Assembly (NCBI RefSeq): GCF_003999255.1
Contig: NZ_CP034791.1
Span: forward strand, 515,001-579,000
DNA: 64,000 bases
Origin: Caldicellulosiruptor changbaiensis
GTDB lineage: Bacteria; Bacillota; Thermoanaerobacteria; Caldicellulosiruptorales; Caldicellulosiruptoraceae
Direction of reading: 5' to 3'
Part shown: piece by piece, positions 45,690-53,834 of the stretch
How positions within the stretch are numbered: position 1 is the stretch's first letter
Layout of the letters: the number at the start of each line of letters is the position of its first letter
Notes under the pieces: model-generated
The model's database searches: none
Seen by the model: only the letters and a program-made list of their open reading frames with translations
What the model was told of the DNA's origin: nothing
Position numbers and translations under genes: made by a program

Positions 45690-46316
45690 ATGGTCAAAAA
45701 ATTACTAAAAAAGGGAAGGTACAAAAGAATCGTGATTAGTGCTATTGTGTTTTTTACATTACTCTTACTGAACCTTAGTGATGCGTTTGCAGAAAATACA
45801 GTTACATGTGTTGAACTTCCAGTTAAAAATGTAAGGCAGGCATATTCAAATTGGTGCTGGGCAGCAGGAAGTGAGTCAATACTTTACTATTGCAAAAACT
45901 ATTTAGGTTTTGGGAAAGAAGCAACACAGTGGGATATAGTGAAATATATTTATGGAAGCTATGTAAATAAACCTGCATCTCTTTATGATATACAAAGAGG
46001 ACTGAGCTATTATGGTGTTGGTTCTACACGCATGATACCAGTAAGTGGCTGGATAATTTCATATGGGCAAATTGCAGAGCAAATTGTAAATTATAAAAGT
46101 CCAATAGGATTAGGAATTACAGCAACTGAAAGGCAAAATCATTTTGTTGTTTTAAACGGTGTATGGCAGTATTTTGACGTAAACGGATATCTACAAAATT
46201 ATATAATGATTATGGATCCAGCTATAGGTGAAGTAATTAGTATTCCTGATTCTGAGTTGAGGGATAATGACAATTACCAGGATTACTTAGATGCGATAAG
46301 AGTATTTAGACCATAA
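45690..46316 (+). CDS. Exported papain-like cysteine protease (C39/AvrRpt2-like fold)
   Basis: A 208-residue protein with a basic start, an export helix (IVISAIVFFTLLLLNLSDAF, cleavage near AFA-EN) and a small papain-like domain. C56 in SNWCWAAGSESIL is the expected nucleophile, H151 in RQNHFVVLNG the base and D176 in IMDPAIG the third residue. The N-CWAA / HFVV / DP pattern is shared by staphopain-like and AvrRpt2-like secreted proteases and by peptidase_C39-like bacterial proteins. The next gene, 23 bases on, encodes another exported protein that may be its inhibitor or partner. Target unknown. Confidence 0.85.
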   Translation: MVKKLLKKGRYKRIVISAIVFFTLLLLNLSDAFAENTVTCVELPVKNVRQAYSNWCWAAGSESILYYCKNYLGFGKEATQWDIVKYIYGSYVNKPASLYDIQRGLSYYGVGSTRMIPVSGWIISYGQIAEQIVNYKSPIGLGITATERQNHFVVLNGVWQYFDVNGYLQNYIMIMDPAIGEVISIPDSELRDNDNYQDYLDAIRVFRP

Positions 46317-46339
46317 TGATTTAACAGGGGGTGAAAAGA

Positions 46340-47326
46340 ATGAAAAAGAATAAGGTATATATTGGTTTTGTAATGACCTTTTTGTTGCTTTTCTTTACGA
46401 CATTTTCAGCTACTGGAGCAAGCTATTCAATCGAACACAATGATGAAATTAATATACTCAGAAGGCAGTATTTAGCCGAGTCATGGCTCAAGCTTTATAT
46501 CAGTACTCTTATTAAAAATTATATAAAAGACTCACCTACGCTGCAATCGTTAAATGAAATAACAAATATCAATGGACCGTATAACATTGAAAAATTCAAG
46601 TTGAGCAAAGAGTATGAATATTACAGGGTATTTCATATCCCAACTGAAGTTAAGATAGCTGAAAATGGGCGTCCATATCATATTGTAAGAGATGAGGTAA
46701 AAGAAAAAGTTAAAAATTTGAGATTTAACTCTTGGAAAGATGTTTTTAATACTGAATTTGTAGACAATGGATGGGCAAGAATTGTATATTACGATAATAT
46801 ACCTGTTGGATATCTTCTTATCGAGTGGGATAGTAAAATGAACAATTATATAGTGAATACTGGAGTGTTTGGTAATGATTCATTGGGTAATGCAGTAAAT
46901 AATTTGGAAAAATATTTGGCACAACGGGGCATGAAGAGTGATGTAAAAATTGTCAATATTGAAGAGATGACATTATACGCAGTATCAGGTGATGGAAATT
47001 GGTGGTGTGCTGGTGCAAAAGGTTACGAAAATCATATATGGGATTTTGGCATAATAAAAGATGCATTAAATAAAATACCAGTTCAAATTTTAAACGCTAT
47101 AGAAGAAAGAAGTAGATTGATGAGGGAAGCTCCTGAAAAGATAATGATAGGTGGAGAAGATCCTTCAAAGACATTATACTTTGTTGCTGCCAAAAAAGAA
47201 AGAACTCAGAATGCCATGATTGCTATATACTTACTAATTCTAACTGCTATTGTTGTTATATGCTCAAAGTGGAAATTTTCTTACCAGCATCTATTCTACA
47301 AACATGTTAGAAATAGACAAAAGTGA
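46340..47326 (+). CDS. Exported or membrane protein of unknown function
   Basis: A 328-residue protein with an N-terminal export segment (VYIGFVMTFLLLFFTTFSAT) and a second hydrophobic helix near the C-terminus (AMIAIYLLILTAIVVICSKW) followed by a basic tail. The central domain (60-290) would therefore be outside the cell, anchored by the C-terminal helix. The family is not recognised. ATG 46340 is chosen because CAGGGGGTG lies eight bases upstream; GTG 46331 overlaps it. It forms a two-gene unit with the papain-like protease. Confidence 0.7.
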   Translation: MKKNKVYIGFVMTFLLLFFTTFSATGASYSIEHNDEINILRRQYLAESWLKLYISTLIKNYIKDSPTLQSLNEITNINGPYNIEKFKLSKEYEYYRVFHIPTEVKIAENGRPYHIVRDEVKEKVKNLRFNSWKDVFNTEFVDNGWARIVYYDNIPVGYLLIEWDSKMNNYIVNTGVFGNDSLGNAVNNLEKYLAQRGMKSDVKIVNIEEMTLYAVSGDGNWWCAGAKGYENHIWDFGIIKDALNKIPVQILNAIEERSRLMREAPEKIMIGGEDPSKTLYFVAAKKERTQNAMIAIYLLILTAIVVICSKWKFSYQHLFYKHVRNRQK

Positions 47327-47360
47327 AACTATGTTCAAAAATAATTCAAACAAATATTTA

Positions 47361-47412
47361 AAGGGAGCTGTCTGAAGAATAGAATAAAGACTGCTCCCTT
47401 ACTGCTTTTTTG
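47361..47412 (+). terminator. Terminator of the papain-like protease unit
   Basis: AAGGGAGC (47361-47368) pairs with GCTCCCTT (47393-47400), with TCT/AGA extending inside, followed by ACTGCTTTTTT. Confidence 0.75.
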
Positions 47413-47422
47413 TAGGTCTTTT

Positions 47423-47917
47423 TTAGAACAAATCAATTTCTTTCCACTCTTTTTTCATAAGGCTATGGTACCTTTCTTTGAAATATTTTTCATGTTCCTC
47501 TTCCCACTTTGCAAGATGTAGAAGCAAACCTTTTACATTGCCATCTTCAACCTTTTCAGCAGCTTGTTTGTAAAATGCTGCAAAATCGCTTTCAATCAGG
47601 TATGCAAGCCTTAAAATTGTAAGGTCTGAAAAGTCAGTTTCCAAAATTTTGGAGTTATCAACTAATATATGCGGGTCCACCATTTTGTTCTGGTCATCTA
47701 CAACCCATGAAATTGAAATTGGTGGTTCTTGGCTGCCCAGACTTTTTAGAATATTCTCAAGATACTTATAATGTTCTTGCTCAATCTTTACAAACTCTTC
47801 AAAAAGTCTTTTTAGATTTTCATCCTGCAGGCTATTTGCGTAGAAAGAATAAAAGTCTTGCGCATTTTTCTCCATCTTCATTCCAAACTTTAATATGTTC
47901 TCAATCTTTTTGCTCAT
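47423..47917 (-). CDS. Rubrerythrin/ferritin-like diiron protein
   Basis: A 164-residue four-helix protein of the ferritin-like superfamily without a rubredoxin domain. Carboxylate and histidine ligands are visible in EKNAQDFYSFYA, EQEHYKYLE, IESDFAAFYKQAAE and EEEHEKYFKE, two of them EXXH pairs. Likely roles are peroxide reduction or iron handling in an anaerobe. ATG 47917 is used, behind AAAGGAGAGACC; longer frames start without a better site. The promoter-proximal part of this gene is duplicated at 50294-50312, which shows it took part in the neighbouring tandem duplications. Confidence 0.85.
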   Translation of the reverse strand: MSKKIENILKFGMKMEKNAQDFYSFYANSLQDENLKRLFEEFVKIEQEHYKYLENILKSLGSQEPPISISWVVDDQNKMVDPHILVDNSKILETDFSDLTILRLAYLIESDFAAFYKQAAEKVEDGNVKGLLLHLAKWEEEHEKYFKERYHSLMKKEWKEIDLF

Positions 47918-48091
47918 CACAAGGTCTCTCCTTTTAATAAGATTTGTTCTCAAAGATATTTATACCCAAAAACAAGAATTGAAAACTTTAAAAAATCATA
48001 AAAATGAAAATTGCTTATTATTTTAATAAATGCAGGTACTACAGTTTAAGTTAATCTGTTTTGATAAAATCTATTATAAAGCTAATATTTG

Positions 48092-48697
48092 CTATTTAAT
48101 TCTTTCAGAAGGATATGCTATTAACTCTGCCTTTTTAGTATCCCATTTTTCAATGATTCTATTAAATAATTCAATACCTTTATAATTTCCTTTATTGTTA
48201 ATATCTAATTTTGAAAAAAGGTCATGATACAAGAGCAATTCATTATAAATATCTTTTTTAGTCTTTATTATCATTTTGTTGCTATTAGGTAGATTAAAAT
48301 AGGTTCCTCCATCTTTAATATATTTGTAAACTTCATTCAAAAATAAAAATAAAGTTTCAAATGTACTCTCTATTGAATGTAATCTTACCAAATAATCATC
48401 GTCCATATCAAGGTCTACACTAAGCAAGATGAATCTAATAGATTCATAAATAACTTTAGATTTATATTTTAAAAGCAATACGTTTTCCTCAGAAAAACTA
48501 TCTTTGTCGAAATTAGATATCATATAATCTGTAAGTTGTACAGCGCTTTGTATTTCTGAACATAATTTAACTTTTAAATTCTCCGAAGCCTTCTCAAAAG
48601 ACGTTCTTTTTATTGAATAATTTCTATATAGAATACATAAAATTAATACTATTATAATCAAGAAAATCATATGAATATAAATTATTTTTCTCTTCAT
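48092..48697 (-). CDS. Tandem membrane-anchored family, copy a
   Basis: A 201-residue protein with one N-terminal membrane helix (IIYIHMIFLIIIVLILCILY) and a helical soluble domain. A diagnostic block near 140-162, KTKKDIYNELLLYHDLFSKL, is shared with the copies at 49517 and 50484. The C-terminus reads FNRIIEKWDTKKAELIAYPS. The layout (short inside, helix, helical bundle outside or inside) resembles small sensor or immunity-like proteins, but no family is recognised. GGGAGGAAG gives a good ribosome site. Located next to the effector cassettes. Confidence 0.7.
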   Translation of the reverse strand: MKRKIIYIHMIFLIIIVLILCILYRNYSIKRTSFEKASENLKVKLCSEIQSAVQLTDYMISNFDKDSFSEENVLLLKYKSKVIYESIRFILLSVDLDMDDDYLVRLHSIESTFETLFLFLNEVYKYIKDGGTYFNLPNSNKMIIKTKKDIYNELLLYHDLFSKLDINNKGNYKGIELFNRIIEKWDTKKAELIAYPSERIK

Positions 48698-48784
48698 TCA
48701 TCTTCCTCCCGCTTTTTAAAAAACTTTATTAAGTTGTTATATTAACATCTTTAAGTTCTTTATGAAATAACAACTCTGTTTATT

Positions 48785-49380
48785 TTATGTTCCACTTTTC
48801 AAGCATTTTATCAAAATACATCTGGTTTATTTAAAACTTTATTACTTTCTACGATTTTTCCATTTTCAGATATTATGTTTTTTACTAAACTGCAATAGTT
48901 TGATAAGATATTGCGAAGGTCTTCGTTTGTTAGTTATCTAAGTTTATTATCAACAAGTCTGGTAATCGGTGTTCCATTTGAAAAGTAAAAACTTATCTCA
49001 GATACAAGAAATTTAACACTCCTGATAGTAAACAATAAAGACGGAACCTTTGATTCATATTTTCTGTATTTGGAATTTATATTATACAATACTTCTAAGA
49101 AGCTTTCACTCTGGGTCAAAGAATCAAATAGATATAACATGTTATTATTAAGTACAAGATTATTATTATTTTTTTTCAAGTCTTGAATAACATTTAAAGC
49201 ATTGTTATAAGAATTTCGTATTGACAAAAAGAATAAGTATTTAAAGTATTTAGCAGCCCGGCTCGAACTAACGAATCTATGTTTGACATTATAATAATCT
49301 CAGCTAATAACTACTAAAATCAAAGATAAAATAGTTAATAAAACAGCAAGTTTAAGAGTAAGATTTTTATTAATTAAAAA
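48785..49380 (-). pseudogene. Decayed, divergent member of the same membrane-anchored architecture
   Basis: In one frame the minus strand reads a membrane helix (LTLKLAVLLTILSLILVVIS), a TGA stop, RNSYNNALNVIQDLKKNNNN, LFTIRSVKFLVSEISFYFSN, a TAA stop, then TNEDLRNILSNYCSLVKNII. AGGGGG precedes the frame but no ATG, GTG or TTG is left to start it. The overall design (helix then helical domain) matches copies a to c, but the signature block is not recognisable. The longest open piece is 48934-49227. Confidence 0.65.
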
Positions 49381-49516
49381 TTTTCCCCCTGAAATGAGTG
49401 CCTTTTCACTATAATAACTTTTTTATAACATTTAGTACACTACCATCTTTATTATCTTTATTAACATAACTATAACAATTTTAAAATCTTTTTGCAAAGT
49501 CTCACGAGCTCATTAT

Positions 49517-50134
49517 TTATTTTTGAATTCTTTTAGAAGGGTATATTATTTTATCTGCCTTTTCAATGCTCCATTTTTCAATAATTTTATTAAATACCTC
49601 ATTACCATAAACAGGTCCTATTACGTTTATATCTAATTTTGAAAAAAAATCATGATACAACAGCAATTCATTATAAATGTCTTTTTTAGTTTTTATTATG
49701 AATTTAATATCTTTGTCATTAGGTAAATTAAAAGGTTTTTCTCCATCTTTAATATAATCATAAACTTTACTCAAAAATGTTACAAAATTAGAAAATGTAG
49801 AGTACATTGAATGTAATTTTGCCTTGTAGTAAGGAACATTATTTGAATCGGTATCTATATACTCCAAAGCAGATATTATAAACGACATGCATTCTGCTTC
49901 AGATTTCAAATACAAAATGCGTTCCAGAATAATACTGTTTTTGTTAGATATTATATTATCTGGAGCGGAATTCCATGAAATATCTCGTATTTTTAAAAAG
50001 GCTTCTGCTTTCAGATTATTCAAAGCCTTATTGAAGTAATTTATTTCTTTTGAGTAATTTTTAAAGAGAATGAAAAAAATTGATGCTATTATAATCAAGA
50101 AAATTATATGGTTAAAAATGATTTTTCTCTTCAT
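49517..50134 (-). CDS. Tandem membrane-anchored family, copy b
   Basis: A 205-residue paralogue. N-terminal helix IIFNHIIFLIIIASIFFILF; signature block KTKKDIYNELLLYHDFFSKL; C-terminus FNKIIEKWSIEKADKIIYPS. The middle region (60-125), where the copies differ most, carries the sequence IISNKNSIILERILYLKSEA. Diversification in the middle and constancy at both ends is what one would expect if the middle binds a variable partner. Ribosome site AGGAGGAGA. Function unknown. Confidence 0.7.
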   Translation of the reverse strand: MKRKIIFNHIIFLIIIASIFFILFKNYSKEINYFNKALNNLKAEAFLKIRDISWNSAPDNIISNKNSIILERILYLKSEAECMSFIISALEYIDTDSNNVPYYKAKLHSMYSTFSNFVTFLSKVYDYIKDGEKPFNLPNDKDIKFIIKTKKDIYNELLLYHDFFSKLDINVIGPVYGNEVFNKIIEKWSIEKADKIIYPSKRIQK

Positions 50135-50293
50135 CCATTCTCCTCCTATTTCAAAATACCTCTATATGCAAGGTAGATATATTGAGCTTCATCTAAAATT
50201 TTAAGTTTTGTAAAACTATTTACAATTTACAATAATAGTATTTACATTATTTACCTTTACATTACTTGTGATAATCAATGGTGTTATTCCTGC

Positions 50294-50480
50294 ATTTTTT
50301 TGCTCATCACAAAGTCTTTCCTTTTTATAAAATTTTTCTCAAAGATATTTATGCCCAAAAGCTTGTATTAAAAACCTTAAAATAAATCATAAAAATAAGG
50401 ACTGCCTGTTATTTTCATAAACATATCAACCCTAATGTAGTTAATCTTTTTTCTCATAAGCTATCACAAGCTAAGATTTA
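50294..50480 (-). repeat. Duplicated intergenic block carrying the first codons of the ferritin-like gene
   Basis: The block closely matches 47908-48095: it repeats the ribosome site and GTGATGAGCAAAAAA start of the ferritin-like gene, then the T-rich upstream sequence (CTCAAAGATATTTATGCCCAAAA against CTCAAAGATATTTATACCCAAAA, each shown here only in part). The duplicated unit must therefore once have been a membrane-anchored gene plus the ferritin-like gene, the latter now deleted except for its first few codons. Confidence 0.75.
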
Positions 50481-50483
50481 TTT

Positions 50484-51095
50484 TTAATTTCTTTCAGAAG
50501 GGTATACTATTTTGTTTGCCTTTTCAATATCCCAGGTTTTAATAATCTTATTAAATAACTCAGTACCTGTAGAAGACTTTGTTACTTCAAAGTCTAATTT
50601 TGAAAAAAGGTCGTGATATAATAAAAACTCGTTATATATATCTTTTTTAGTTTTTATTAAAAACTTGTTATCATTGTTGTCAAATAAATTAAAAGGCTTG
50701 CCTCCATCTTTGATATGTTCAATAACTTTTGTCAAAAATCTATCAAAAAGAGAAAATGTATTGTACATTGAGATTAATTTAGTACCATAATTATCTATCT
50801 CAAAAGAATCAATACGTGCAAACATAAGTGCATCTATAGCTAAAAAAACAAATTTTACTTTTAGTTCTAAATACGATATATTTTCCATAGAAAACCCGTC
50901 TTTATCAAAATTATCTATTATATACTTTGTACAATATGCGACTTCAGCTATTTCATTAAAAGCCGTAACTTTCATATCATTAAAAGCGTTAATATAACGC
51001 ATCTTTATTACTGAGTAATTTTTATAGAAAATAGATAAAATCAAAGCGATTATAATCAAGAAAGCTATATGGATATAAATTAATTTTCTCTTCAT
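50484..51095 (-). CDS. Tandem membrane-anchored family, copy c
   Basis: A 203-residue paralogue with helix LIYIHIAFLIIIALILSIFY, signature block KTKKDIYNEFLLYHDLFSKL and C-terminus FNKIIKTWDIEKANKIVYPS. GAGGTGAAA supplies the ribosome site. It precedes the duplicated block described at 50294-50480, just as copy a precedes the real ferritin-like gene. Copies a and c are therefore the two products of one segmental duplication. Function unknown. Confidence 0.7.
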   Translation of the reverse strand: MKRKLIYIHIAFLIIIALILSIFYKNYSVIKMRYINAFNDMKVTAFNEIAEVAYCTKYIIDNFDKDGFSMENISYLELKVKFVFLAIDALMFARIDSFEIDNYGTKLISMYNTFSLFDRFLTKVIEHIKDGGKPFNLFDNNDNKFLIKTKKDIYNEFLLYHDLFSKLDFEVTKSSTGTELFNKIIKTWDIEKANKIVYPSERN

Positions 51096-51141
51096 GCATT
51101 TTCACCTCTCTCAATATATCGAAAAAAATAAAAAAATATAT

Positions 51142-51179
51142 GAACGTACTGCATAATTCATGGCTTATGCAGTACGTTC
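51142..51179 (-). terminator. 15-bp perfect hairpin terminator
   Basis: GAACGTACTGCATAA (51142-51156) pairs exactly with TTATGCAGTACGTTC (51165-51179). On the minus strand it is followed by two T7 runs. It terminates the GNAT/51198 pair. Confidence 0.88.
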
Positions 51180-51197
51180 GTATTATATGCTTTAACA

Positions 51198-51521
51198 TTA
51201 TTGAACATAATAATTGTTTGTAACTGTTTTATTTACAGTTGCTTCTAATACACTATATGTTAACCAAACTGGATGGCGTGAATATATTTCAAAATAAAAT
51301 CCATTATGAAATACACGACTTCCTGAAACTCTTGGTTTATCTAAAGGTACACAAACTTCATATTCTAAGAGTAATTGTTGCCCTTCTGTATATAAGTAAT
51401 CGTTTGAGCCTATAGAAGCCTTATGCCCTCTCACAACTTTTCCATATTGTAGTAGTTGACCATTTACTGTTATAGGATAGGTAGTAGTACCAGCTGAACT
51501 ATTTTCTACAGAATAAAACAT
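51198..51521 (-). CDS. Small hypothetical protein
   Basis: A 107-residue beta-rich protein without signal peptide (YPITVNGQLLQYGKVVRGHK, VFHNGFYFEIYSRHPVWLTY). The TATTATG start lies one base after the stop of the upstream acetyltransferase, so it depends on translational coupling. The family is not recognised. It could be a full small protein or the end of a larger gene; the strong terminator just after it shows that transcription is meant to stop here. Confidence 0.5.
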   Translation of the reverse strand: MFYSVENSSAGTTTYPITVNGQLLQYGKVVRGHKASIGSNDYLYTEGQQLLLEYEVCVPLDKPRVSGSRVFHNGFYFEIYSRHPVWLTYSVLEATVNKTVTNNYYVQ

Positions 51522-51522
51522 A

Positions 51523-52023
51523 TTATAATTTAATAGAATACCTTAGTTCTCTTAAATTTACCCCCGCAATGTTAAGCATTCTTACTTTATTATCACTTCT
51601 GAACCCATACCTTTCATAAAAATTCAAAGCTCTCGTATTACCTTCCAAAACCCAAAGGTGACAATAATCAAAATTTTGCTTTTTCAATCTATTTAAAGCA
51701 AAATTCATTAATTCATAACCTTGCCTAGTTGACCAATATGCTGGTAAAACATATATAGATATGATCTCTCCATATCCAGCTTCTCCATCACGCGATTTGC
51801 CAAAACAAACACATCCAGTATCAGTTTCTCCATTATTTATTATCGCCGCTTCATGCAATTTATTAGATAACGCATCGGTAAATGGCTTGATCCACTTATC
51901 TTCCGAAATCCCATTTAGATATTCTTGCGGTATCAAACCTTTATAAGCTTCTTTCCACGTTAAAGCGTGTATTCTACTCATAATAGCTACATCTTCAATT
52001 TTAGCTAACCTTATATAACTCAA
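51523..52023 (-). CDS. GNAT family N-acetyltransferase
   Basis: A 166-residue single-domain GNAT. It starts SYIRLAKIEDVAIMSRIHAL, followed by the conserved TWKEAYKGLIPQEYLNGISE. The acetyl-CoA loop is YWSTRQGYELMNFAL and the end ALNFYERYGFRSDNKVRMLN. This group includes PhiNO-like enzymes acting on small amines or peptides; the substrate is not deducible. GGGGGGAG precedes the ATG. Codon use is like the neighbours. Confidence 0.88.
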   Translation of the reverse strand: MSYIRLAKIEDVAIMSRIHALTWKEAYKGLIPQEYLNGISEDKWIKPFTDALSNKLHEAAIINNGETDTGCVCFGKSRDGEAGYGEIISIYVLPAYWSTRQGYELMNFALNRLKKQNFDYCHLWVLEGNTRALNFYERYGFRSDNKVRMLNIAGVNLRELRYSIKL

Positions 52024-52670
52024 TTATTCTCCCCCCATTATTCAAGTATTTATATCTGCAATTCATAATTTAAGCAGAAACCTTTTTTACTTTATATTTT
52101 GTTCAGAATCTGATATAAGTACTGTTCTACTTCTGCACCGCATGGCACATACAATTAAATAAACTTCAGAAAGCCGAAGACACCAAAGAACTTTTCAGTA
52201 AAGACAGTAACCAATTTTTGTTTTTTCTGCACATGATTTTTTGCTGCTACAGAAAAAGTTTTTCCCTTAATGTTTCTTTCTTCTGTACTTTTGTATAACT
52301 TAACCTATAAATGCCATGGTAATATAGAATGCTATAAAGTTATTCTTTGTGCTTTTATAGTTTTTAGTCTATTAGAAATCCTTAGTAAATCACCCTTCGA
52401 CTCTTTGGTATATTTGAAAATAGTATAAGAAGAACAAAGTTGTTGAATTAGAAGGCAAAAGTTTTAGATATTGAAATCACCTCTCAAGTTAATTATTTAC
52501 TTTAATATTAGCAAAAAAAAGAAAAAACGTAATAGTCAGATTTAACAAAGTTATGCTTCAAAAATTATTAATATTGTTTAATAAGAGTGGAAAAATGACA
52601 TGTGAGAATAAAGCAATGAAAAGTTAATTCTTGCAGTAGATTTTATAAATCAAATAAAAAGAGCTATATC
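52024..52670. other. Non-coding edge of the cassette array
   Basis: About 650 bases with no credible gene. At 52479-52518 it contains the direct repeat that also occurs at 63342-63381. Short matches to cassette upstream regions follow (TTCTTGCAGTAGATTTTATAAATC near 52627, comparable to the stretch before each terminator hairpin). It is probably the scar of a deleted cassette. Confidence 0.5.
52479..52518. repeat. 40-bp direct repeat, left copy
   Basis: ACCTCTCAAGTTAATTATTT continuing to a run of A's; it matches 63342-63381 at 39 of 40 positions in the same orientation. The two copies bracket the whole cassette array. Confidence 0.8.
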
Positions 52671-52705
52671 CAAAGAAATTCAGTTCATAAAAATCGATAT
52701 AGCTC
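52664..52705 (-). terminator. Cassette terminator hairpin, copy 1
   Basis: GAGCTATATC (52671-52680) pairs with GATATAGCTC (52696-52705); on the minus strand it is followed by TTTTTATTTG. It is one of four related hairpins, each after the last gene of a cassette. Confidence 0.8.
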
Positions 52706-52726
52706 ATTTCCAAATCAAAAATATAA

Positions 52727-52936
52727 TCAGTTATTAATAGTATGAATCAACAAGCAGTGCTTTTTAGCCTTCGTTTGTACTCCTGTAAACCAAGTTATAT
52801 CTTTACTTCCTTTTTTGCCACTGTAATCGTAATAGCCTTTTTCAATCTTATTATTGCTTAAAACAATTGTATTAGGCAAAATTAAAAACATGCCTAAGAT
52901 TAGAACAATAATTTTTTCAGCTTTCAAAGACTTCAC
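52727..52936 (-). pseudogene. Internally deleted copy of the exported partner protein
   Basis: A 69-residue frame that joins the first 48 or so residues of the 252-residue partner (KIEKGYYDYSGKKGSKDI) directly to its last 20 (WFTGVQTKAKKHCLLIHTIN). About 180 residues are lost in frame. It retains the export signal but can hardly fold like the parent. Last position in cassette 4. Confidence 0.8.
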
Positions 52937-52938
52937 CT

Positions 52939-53604
52939 TTAATTGTCATGATGATATGCCACAATTTGCTTTACTCTGCCTTTTGATATTTTAAATTCAA
53001 TTCCGTAATAAAGAGTATCTTGATAATAAATGCTTTCAACCTCTCCTTTCTTATTATAAACAATGCCACCAAATTGCTCTATACCGTCAAACTTGGTCGG
53101 CTGAATTTTTTTAGAACCATTATCTTTTGTTTTTGAGATGACACAGTATAAATATTTGTTATCGCCAATCTTTTCTGGGCTATACCTAAATTTATTCAAC
53201 ACTTTTTTATAACTATCTCCAACTTCAATTCCTCTGGGTCCTTTTATTCCTCTCTTGTTAATTTCTGCATATATTATATAGTTACTCAAATCATTTTCAT
53301 TACCGGGTGCTAACCAAACGCTACCCCAATCATAGTAACAATATTCTACATAATCACCATAAGCACCCCACCATTCTTTCTTAACCTTTTTGGGATTTCC
53401 TAATTTTTTTATCAATTCTCCCTTTGTAGATCCAAATTTTAATTCTGCCAAAACCGGTTCGTTTCTTGTATAAATAGGCTTGTTATTTCTAAAAATAAAA
53501 AGATCATCTTTAAAGATTAAAAACATTCCCATAGCAATAATTGTTATTACAACAAAAATTGATAGAAGAACAGATATTTTTCCATTTTTTAACATCCTTT
53601 TCAC
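52939..53604 (-). CDS. Membrane-anchored cassette partner (BamE/SmpA-like domain), cassette 4
   Basis: A 221-residue protein with an N-terminal membrane helix (VLLSIFVVITIIAMGMFLIF) and an outer domain whose start LAELKFGSTKGELIKKLGNP is the helix-turn pattern of SmpA/OmlA (BamE-like) domains, which bind other proteins. It is closely related to the 216-residue partner of the M23 effector at 61562. In cassette 4 the effector gene has been deleted down to its final 18 codons, which still overlap the start of this gene, so only the partner remains. Candidate immunity protein by position and location; not shown. Confidence 0.75.
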   Translation of the reverse strand: MKRMLKNGKISVLLSIFVVITIIAMGMFLIFKDDLFIFRNNKPIYTRNEPVLAELKFGSTKGELIKKLGNPKKVKKEWWGAYGDYVEYCYYDWGSVWLAPGNENDLSNYIIYAEINKRGIKGPRGIEVGDSYKKVLNKFRYSPEKIGDNKYLYCVISKTKDNGSKKIQPTKFDGIEQFGGIVYNKKGEVESIYYQDTLYYGIEFKISKGRVKQIVAYHHDN

Positions 53605-53680
53605 TCTTTGGTTTTAATCTTAGTACATCCATTGGATTTATTAAATTGCTTCTACACAGCCCTCTATTTTCATTTGCGGA
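53604..53680 (-). pseudogene. Remnant of an M23 effector gene (5' leader fused to last 18 codons)
   Basis: The minus strand reads RSNLINPMDVLRLKPKSEKD, matching the end of the M23 effector at 62209 (RSDLINPMDVIRLKTKSEKE). Immediately upstream stands AAATGAAAATAGAGGG, the ribosome-site region normally found before effector starts. A deletion has removed the whole body of the effector between its ribosome site and its last codons. Confidence 0.75.
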
Positions 53681-53696
53681 TGTTTGTTTTATAAAT

Positions 53697-53752
53697 CAAT
53701 TAAACGAGCTGCATCTTAAAGGGGTTTAATTAATAAAAATCGATGTAGCTCG
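53697..53752 (-). terminator. Cassette terminator hairpin, copy 2
   Basis: GAGCTGCATC (53706-53715) pairs with GATGTAGCTC (53742-53751) with one G-T pair. Ends cassette 3. Confidence 0.75.
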
Positions 53753-53834
53753 CTTTCAAATCAAAAATATAATCACTTATTAATAGTATGTGATACAACA
53801 ATTTTAGAGATGAAAAATTTCTTATACGCCATTC

